Assembly (NCBI GenBank): GCA_036345935.2
Contig: JADWOT020000001.1
Location: 11,137,869-11,201,868, forward strand
DNA: 64,000 bases
Source of the DNA: Taenia hydatigena
Lineage: Eukaryota > Platyhelminthes > Cestoda > Cyclophyllidea > Taeniidae
Reading direction: 5' to 3'
Each line of letters starts with the position of its first letter. Within the stretch, counting starts at the first letter, position 1. A program made the translations under genes and the position numbers. The notes beneath the pieces are model-generated. The model was not told where the DNA came from. It saw only the letters and a list, made by a program, of their open reading frames with translations, and searched no databases. Positions 59,061 to 64,000 of this stretch are shown here, piece by piece.

Positions 59061-61699
59061 TTTCTATGACAAAAGTGGCAACTTGAAGAGAAGCAACGAG
59101 GGTAGTAAAAACGACTCAGCATTTCCTATGTGAAGTAAGGCAGAGCCATATTCAACGCTCTCGACAGCTTTTAATAGAACAGTATCTCTACTTAGAGCTC
59201 AAGTAACTCAAAACCATTTGTCGAAATCTTTTGAAAATGCAAGCGGCTAAACAGAGAGCCAAACAAAGTGTCCATGGTCCACACAAGCTCAAATGGAAAC
59301 AGTGGCCTCAAAAGACCGAATCAAGTCACTTGCACACGTCCGAGCGTAACAGTAAGTAGGGAAGATGCAGCAGTATTAGTACATGGAATGTGACACATTA
59401 CCCAACTACAACGCAACGTGTCACTAAATTATTGCCTCATCACTTGTTTTGCCTTTGTTTCCTCTGCATTGTGTCACTCTCACATGTTTTATTCCACTCC
59501 AGTTCATTGCTCTTTCTTAGTCTTCCTTCTCTCCTCCTCATTTTAGCCAGCGATTGAATTCAGTGTCATTGGAATGATCCTCGAATCACACGACGAGAAG
59601 AGCAGAGGGGTAACAAATCCTCCCCTCACCTGCAATAGCAGGCAGAAGAGGCATGTATGACTTTAGGTTATGGTGGACACTTACCTTGAGTGGGCGATGA
59701 CGGGTTTGATGGCGGATGTAGAGCATCTCAATTGGGCGTCAGTAGCAAAGACATCGGTATCATCATTCGAAAGCGAAAGCATAAGTGACTGGCACTGGTC
59801 CATTCAAGAGTAATCTTCTACAAGGAAAGTTGACAAGAGGCACTGATTAGAACGGGACCCGCCTTCCCTTCATCGGTGTCTATGAAGCCACGAATTGAGC
59901 CTCACCAAATGCAATTGCCCCCTACGGTCGGACTTCACACCTAGCCTGAATGCTTCGAGGATGGGTCCGATTTCACTGTTTACATACAAAGAGGAGGTAT
60001 TAAGGGCAAATATGCGTGGTGTCCCTAGTGCTAAAAAAAACTTCCTCAGTGTCGCTCATCATCATCATCATTACACAGAGAACACTTAGCATAATAGTCA
60101 AAGCTCAAGTGACAAAATCAACTTACTGCATCGACTGAATGTCTAATTGACTACTTCCTCCCTTGCTTTGTGGGCTGGCGATATGATAGAACGGGATTTG
60201 AGTTTCAAATGCACTAGCGGACGTAACAGTGGTATGCTGCCTTTGTGCCCACGACATCTACTCACTGTTGTGCTTGGTGGTGCAGTTGAATGTCAGGAGG
60301 ATGTTTACCATCATGACGCTTCTCTGCCGTGCATCTCCTTCTTCCAGCACTTGATGCCCTGTGCTGTCGACACTTGTGGTAGGATTTAGACTTCTCTCAA
60401 ATAACACTACTGAAAGGGTGCAAAGTAGTCATCGCATGGCAGCATCAGCGTATTGATCGAAATGGGAGAGTTTGAATTACTGTTAGGATTCGGCGAGCAC
60501 ACCGACAAACGAGAAGACATCAATTGGGCTCCGGATTCAATTGATTGCGGATGACGGTTTCGCAAGTGGGAAAATAGGCCCTACACTGGGTCAAAATGGA
60601 CTACAAAGCGTCTATTATGATTACAGCATGTAGGAGCAGGTCATAGCTACCTTATCATCTCCACTCAAATCGAAGGTGATAGGATCATCCTCAACTTACA
60701 GTTAGCCTTGATGATATGTTTGGAGTGCTCCTAAACTTGGGTAAATATTTTTACTAAGGTAGAGCGGCAGTAAGGTGCTACGCACTTACTAAGGCCTCAC
60801 CTATTACCCCATGATGAGTTCAAATTACTATAATGGATTCCATTTTAGCCTCAACATAAGGTGACGATCGTCGCCTCGTCGCAAAGGCAACAATGGCTCG
60901 GCTGCATTTGAGCCCACAAAGGTGTGCCTGACAACAGTAATTTGCATGCGATCGTGAGCACCTCCTAAGGAACATTGGTTTCCTTTTCCTTCTGCACACT
61001 ATACCGGGTGTGTTAGTCGTGCCGATTAGGTCGAAGATCTGCACTTGCAATTTCTGTCCAGGTTTACTCATACTGCATTTAAATTGACTAAGTTGCAGGG
61101 CTTTACAACGCCAAAGCCTACAACAGTACAACGTAATCAGGTCGTCATTGACAAGCTCAATCTATCTGCCTCTGCAAAGGTTATTCAAATGCGCTGGCAC
61201 AACCTGCCAAGGACTGCTATTTTGATGGAATTTGTAGCGCCGACGTACCCATCGTTATGTGCTTCCTTTGACGTCGGTGAAGAAGAGGCTGGTCAACACA
61301 CTATCAATACCGGTCAATTTTAGGTGAGATGATGCCGATCTTGTTTGATTTCTGAGGTCAAGTGGTGCAATAAAAGTGCCTAGGCTATCGATAAAGAGTG
61401 CCACACGAATAAAGACGCTTCCAAGACATAAGACTAAGTGACCAGCCCATGCTTGGCCCCCTTTTTTGATCAAGCACATTACGGCGACGGGCATATCTTG
61501 CGATCCACACTTAGTAAATTGTACACATTAAAAAGGCCCCTGCTTCCTTTTCCTTAGCCTTCACGCCCCAGCTCTACTTAATTGACGTGTTGGTGTCTCG
61601 ACTTCTGATAGGTGATTGACAGGACCTAAGACCTCAATTGTCTGCGCCTACCCTTTTATTTAAGTAGATTTGTAAAGCTTATTCTGATGTACAGCATTT
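59061..61699. other. spacer with scattered coding-like fragments
   Basis: Short protein-like stretches occur, such as GEFELLLGFGEHTDKRED (about 60461-60540, +, ending in a stop) and VIDKLNLSASAKVIQMRW (61045-61323 frame, +). A small TCA trinucleotide run lies at 60056-60073. No domain or exon structure could be established. Confidence 0.3.
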
Positions 61700-62470
61700 C
61701 CGCAGCGGCACATAAGTGAATGGTGGACCTCTGTCCCACCGCACATCAGCAAGATGGGCAAGCCCCACAGTGCAATCACTGCCCACATCCCACTCACGTG
61801 ATGTGCCGTTAGACCTCGTTCATGTCCTGTACTTGTTGTGGTCCGGTCCCAATGTGCCAGACTACTCCTTCATTCAGGCCACCGCACAGAAGGACTTGAA
61901 AATAATTCAGCCACAGACCCGGCTTCTTTGCCTGTTTGGCTTCGTCTTCCTCAATTAGCCATAAGCAACTAAATCGTGATCGCTGATAACGCTCAGTAAT
62001 TTGTCTTTATTCTTTTCAGGTTTTTTCTCATTGGCGAAACACTTCTCCAGTTACTTGAGTTGGAGGTAGAAGCTGAAGCGATGAGAGACAGCACAAGTAG
62101 GGACATTACTTCGAACAAATGTGTCTTTGTGTATGATGGGGAAGCGATTGTCAAATTCGATTAGTGGTAAGTTCCTAAATCTCCTCCTCCTCCTCATCCT
62201 CCTCATTCCGTTATGTCCCTCCCATTATATCCTCCTTCTCGGTTTCTTTCTCACCTTTAATCTTTTGAGACAGGTAAGGGCCTTCATCAATGCCTTCTGC
62301 TGCAACATTGTCCCAAAGGCGACGATGATTGTTTTCGATAGAGGGCACGACTTTATTTAAAGACTCTACACCCTAACTCGTTATGTAGGCAATCGCCGGA
62401 TTCCATCAACCGGAAGAGTGAGCTACTATGAGATTGATATGCACACCGATTCTTACTGAAGGCATTTCTA
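61700..62470 (+). pseudogene. unidentified decayed multi-exon gene segment
   Basis: Three coding-like pieces lie in order on the + strand. The first ends near 61958 with VPDYSFIQATAQKDLKIIQP. The second follows the acceptor TTCTTTTCAG near 62020 and reads GETLLQLLELEVEAEAMRD, then CVFVYDGEAIVKFD, a stop, and a donor-like GGTAAG near 62165. The third follows an acceptor (TGAGACAG near 62273) and reads AFINAFCCNIVPKATMIVFD, RGHDFI, stop, RLYTLTRYVGNRRIPSTGRV, SYYEIDMHTDSY, stop. The STGRVSYYEIDMHT stretch weakly resembles the G-x-YYFEVE core of SPRY domains, but this is not enough to assign one. In-frame stops in two pieces suggest decay. Confidence 0.4.
62172..62202. repeat. CTC/CCT trinucleotide microsatellite
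   Basis: An imperfect run, CTCCTCCTCCTCATCCTCCTC, lies inside the putative intron between the second and third coding-like pieces of the 61700-62470 segment. Confidence 0.8.
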
Positions 62471-64000
62471 CTTAGTGAGGTATTTTAAAGCCATCTTGAG
62501 GAATGATTGCATGATGTTTGGGTTTGGTAGATTGAATCAATTCACGAAGATGCGAATACATCGATAAGCACCATGTTGCTGACGTAAATTTACTCTGTCA
62601 GCATGTGGAAGTACCACAAAAACTAAAAAATACGTGTACAAATAAAAAGGACCAAAAATACCATTCTAACTCGCCTTCAAACCTAAATGTTTTCCGACTT
62701 GTCGCGACGGTGTTATAATCGCCGGTTTTTTAGTCTCATTAATCCAATCAAAGAAACGCTCTTACGCACTTAGGCATTTCACTTTCATTATCGTTAACCA
62801 GTGTTGCAAAAGTAAAGTCACCCGCTATTCAAAAAGTGTTTTACTTTGCTTGAAGGTAAAATCGTATTGCCTTGCCAAGGCAGTTAAACCAGCATTGTAT
62901 CACACCGCTACTCGCTTCGCTTTGGCGGCATCCTCAGCGTCTTCCATAATATGCCTCTTGCGTCAGTCATCACAAAGTAATGAGTGCCAAAGTAAAACAT
63001 CCACAGGACAGCCATGCCAGTCTCTGAATTTCAGTGCAACTGGGGAGATACTTGGCCTCAAAGTCACTGATCCTTCCTGACAATCCTACTGGATCTTGAC
63101 TTTCGTCCGACTTGGCTTCAGAGCTGATTTCGGAGACAGGACTTCTGCTGACTATCTCGCGTGTTTATAGGCGGTGGTTGAAATGCTATTGTAAAAGCGG
63201 GTTCGTAAAAGAGGGCACGAAATCCGAGGTTGCTTACATTCTCAACGCCTTTATGCAGTTATGGCTATGAAACTCCGATTACTGCCACCTACGTTGTTCA
63301 TACCCTTTTTGCAGAACACAGAACTAGGATAGGTGCCGAAGGTAGACGTCATTCTCAGCCTATCTGTTATGAAAAGTCGGCGGTTCATCCGTCCATAGCA
63401 TATGCACTTCCTCCGCACAGCTTGAAAAAGAAGGAATTCTAATCCTGCTGTACGATAGCTTCTTCGTCCCATTCATAGTTTAATGAAGTTTTCTAGTGCT
63501 CTTTAGTGGCTTTGCATCACAAACATTATAGGATGACTGATTGAACATTTCGTCTGACCAAGTCAAAATTTGATGAGCAGGGAGGCAACATTACATCCAC
63601 TCCAAAAACTTGTAAGTAAGTGACTGACAATGGCTGGGAGGAAGAGTTTGTATTTCAGCCTTTTCGACTTTCCATGCACCTGATCATTCACGACGTGGTA
63701 ATTGTTAGTTGCGAGGAGCACAGCAACATCAGATAACAAAGTTAGCGTTTTCACCCAAAGCATTCTAGATTGCACTTCATCAGACGCAAGATAAATTCAT
63801 CTCCTTGTTGTTTCCTCCCAGGCATGACGCTTTTCTGCCCAGCCACATATGGAAAAAGATACAAATGTATTGTGTGACGTTAAAACCGGTCGCAGAGCAA
63901 AAGTTTGGAACTGGTCTGCTTCTCCAGCACCAAAACATGGTTGCCTGATAGCAGTGGCAAAAGCTGGCGTTTTGCGATTTGCATATACAAACCTGTCGAG
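62471..64000. other. terminal spacer with no supported gene
   Basis: Frames such as 62850-63080 (+), 63230-63442 (+) and 63251-63472 (-) are open but unrecognised. No repeat match to other parts of the window was noticed. Confidence 0.35.

Overview
The window reads as nuclear DNA of an animal, most probably a parasitic flatworm and perhaps a tapeworm. The evidence is a kelch-type BTB gene whose three introns are only 39, 38 and 43 bp (very short introns are common in flatworms), a cathepsin L-type gene fragment with a 71-bp intron, AT-rich spacers, and many decayed dispersed repeats. No bacterial operons, CRISPR array, rRNA or convincing tRNA was seen. The organism call is inference.

Only two reading frames look alive. 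The first is the 5' part of a BTB-BACK (kelch-like) protein on the + strand at 32986-33707, cut by a 100-N assembly gap. The second is the last two exons of a cathepsin L-like cysteine peptidase on the - strand at 40974-41419. No upstream exon carrying the catalytic Cys was found.

Much of the rest is a graveyard of recognisable gene relics. Two copies of one AGC-like protein kinase family lie on opposite strands (5552-6700 minus, 11590-12020 plus). There is a histone H4 relic that still carries a histone-type 3' stem-loop (40168-40475), an inverted intron-containing copy of the cathepsin exon (42650-43095 plus), and a tentative DEAH-box helicase fragment (31785-32044 minus). Several stretches look coding but could not be identified (28360-28735, 33933-34900, 45388-45741, 61700-62470).

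The repeat landscape is layered. Family A has modules at 1-575, 2935-4335 and 47600-48290. A roughly 1.6-kb sequence (D1 25953-27600; D2 35907-37520) is followed in both copies by a 53-bp minisatellite (about 8 units, then about 32 units). A direct duplication flanks the H4 relic. Family E has an inverted pair at 50150-50480 and 58760-59060. A degenerate tandem array lies at 56500-57420, and a local inverted repeat brackets a Cys-rich exon-like stretch near 25 kb.

All homology statements come from reading translations and aligning by eye. No database search was possible.
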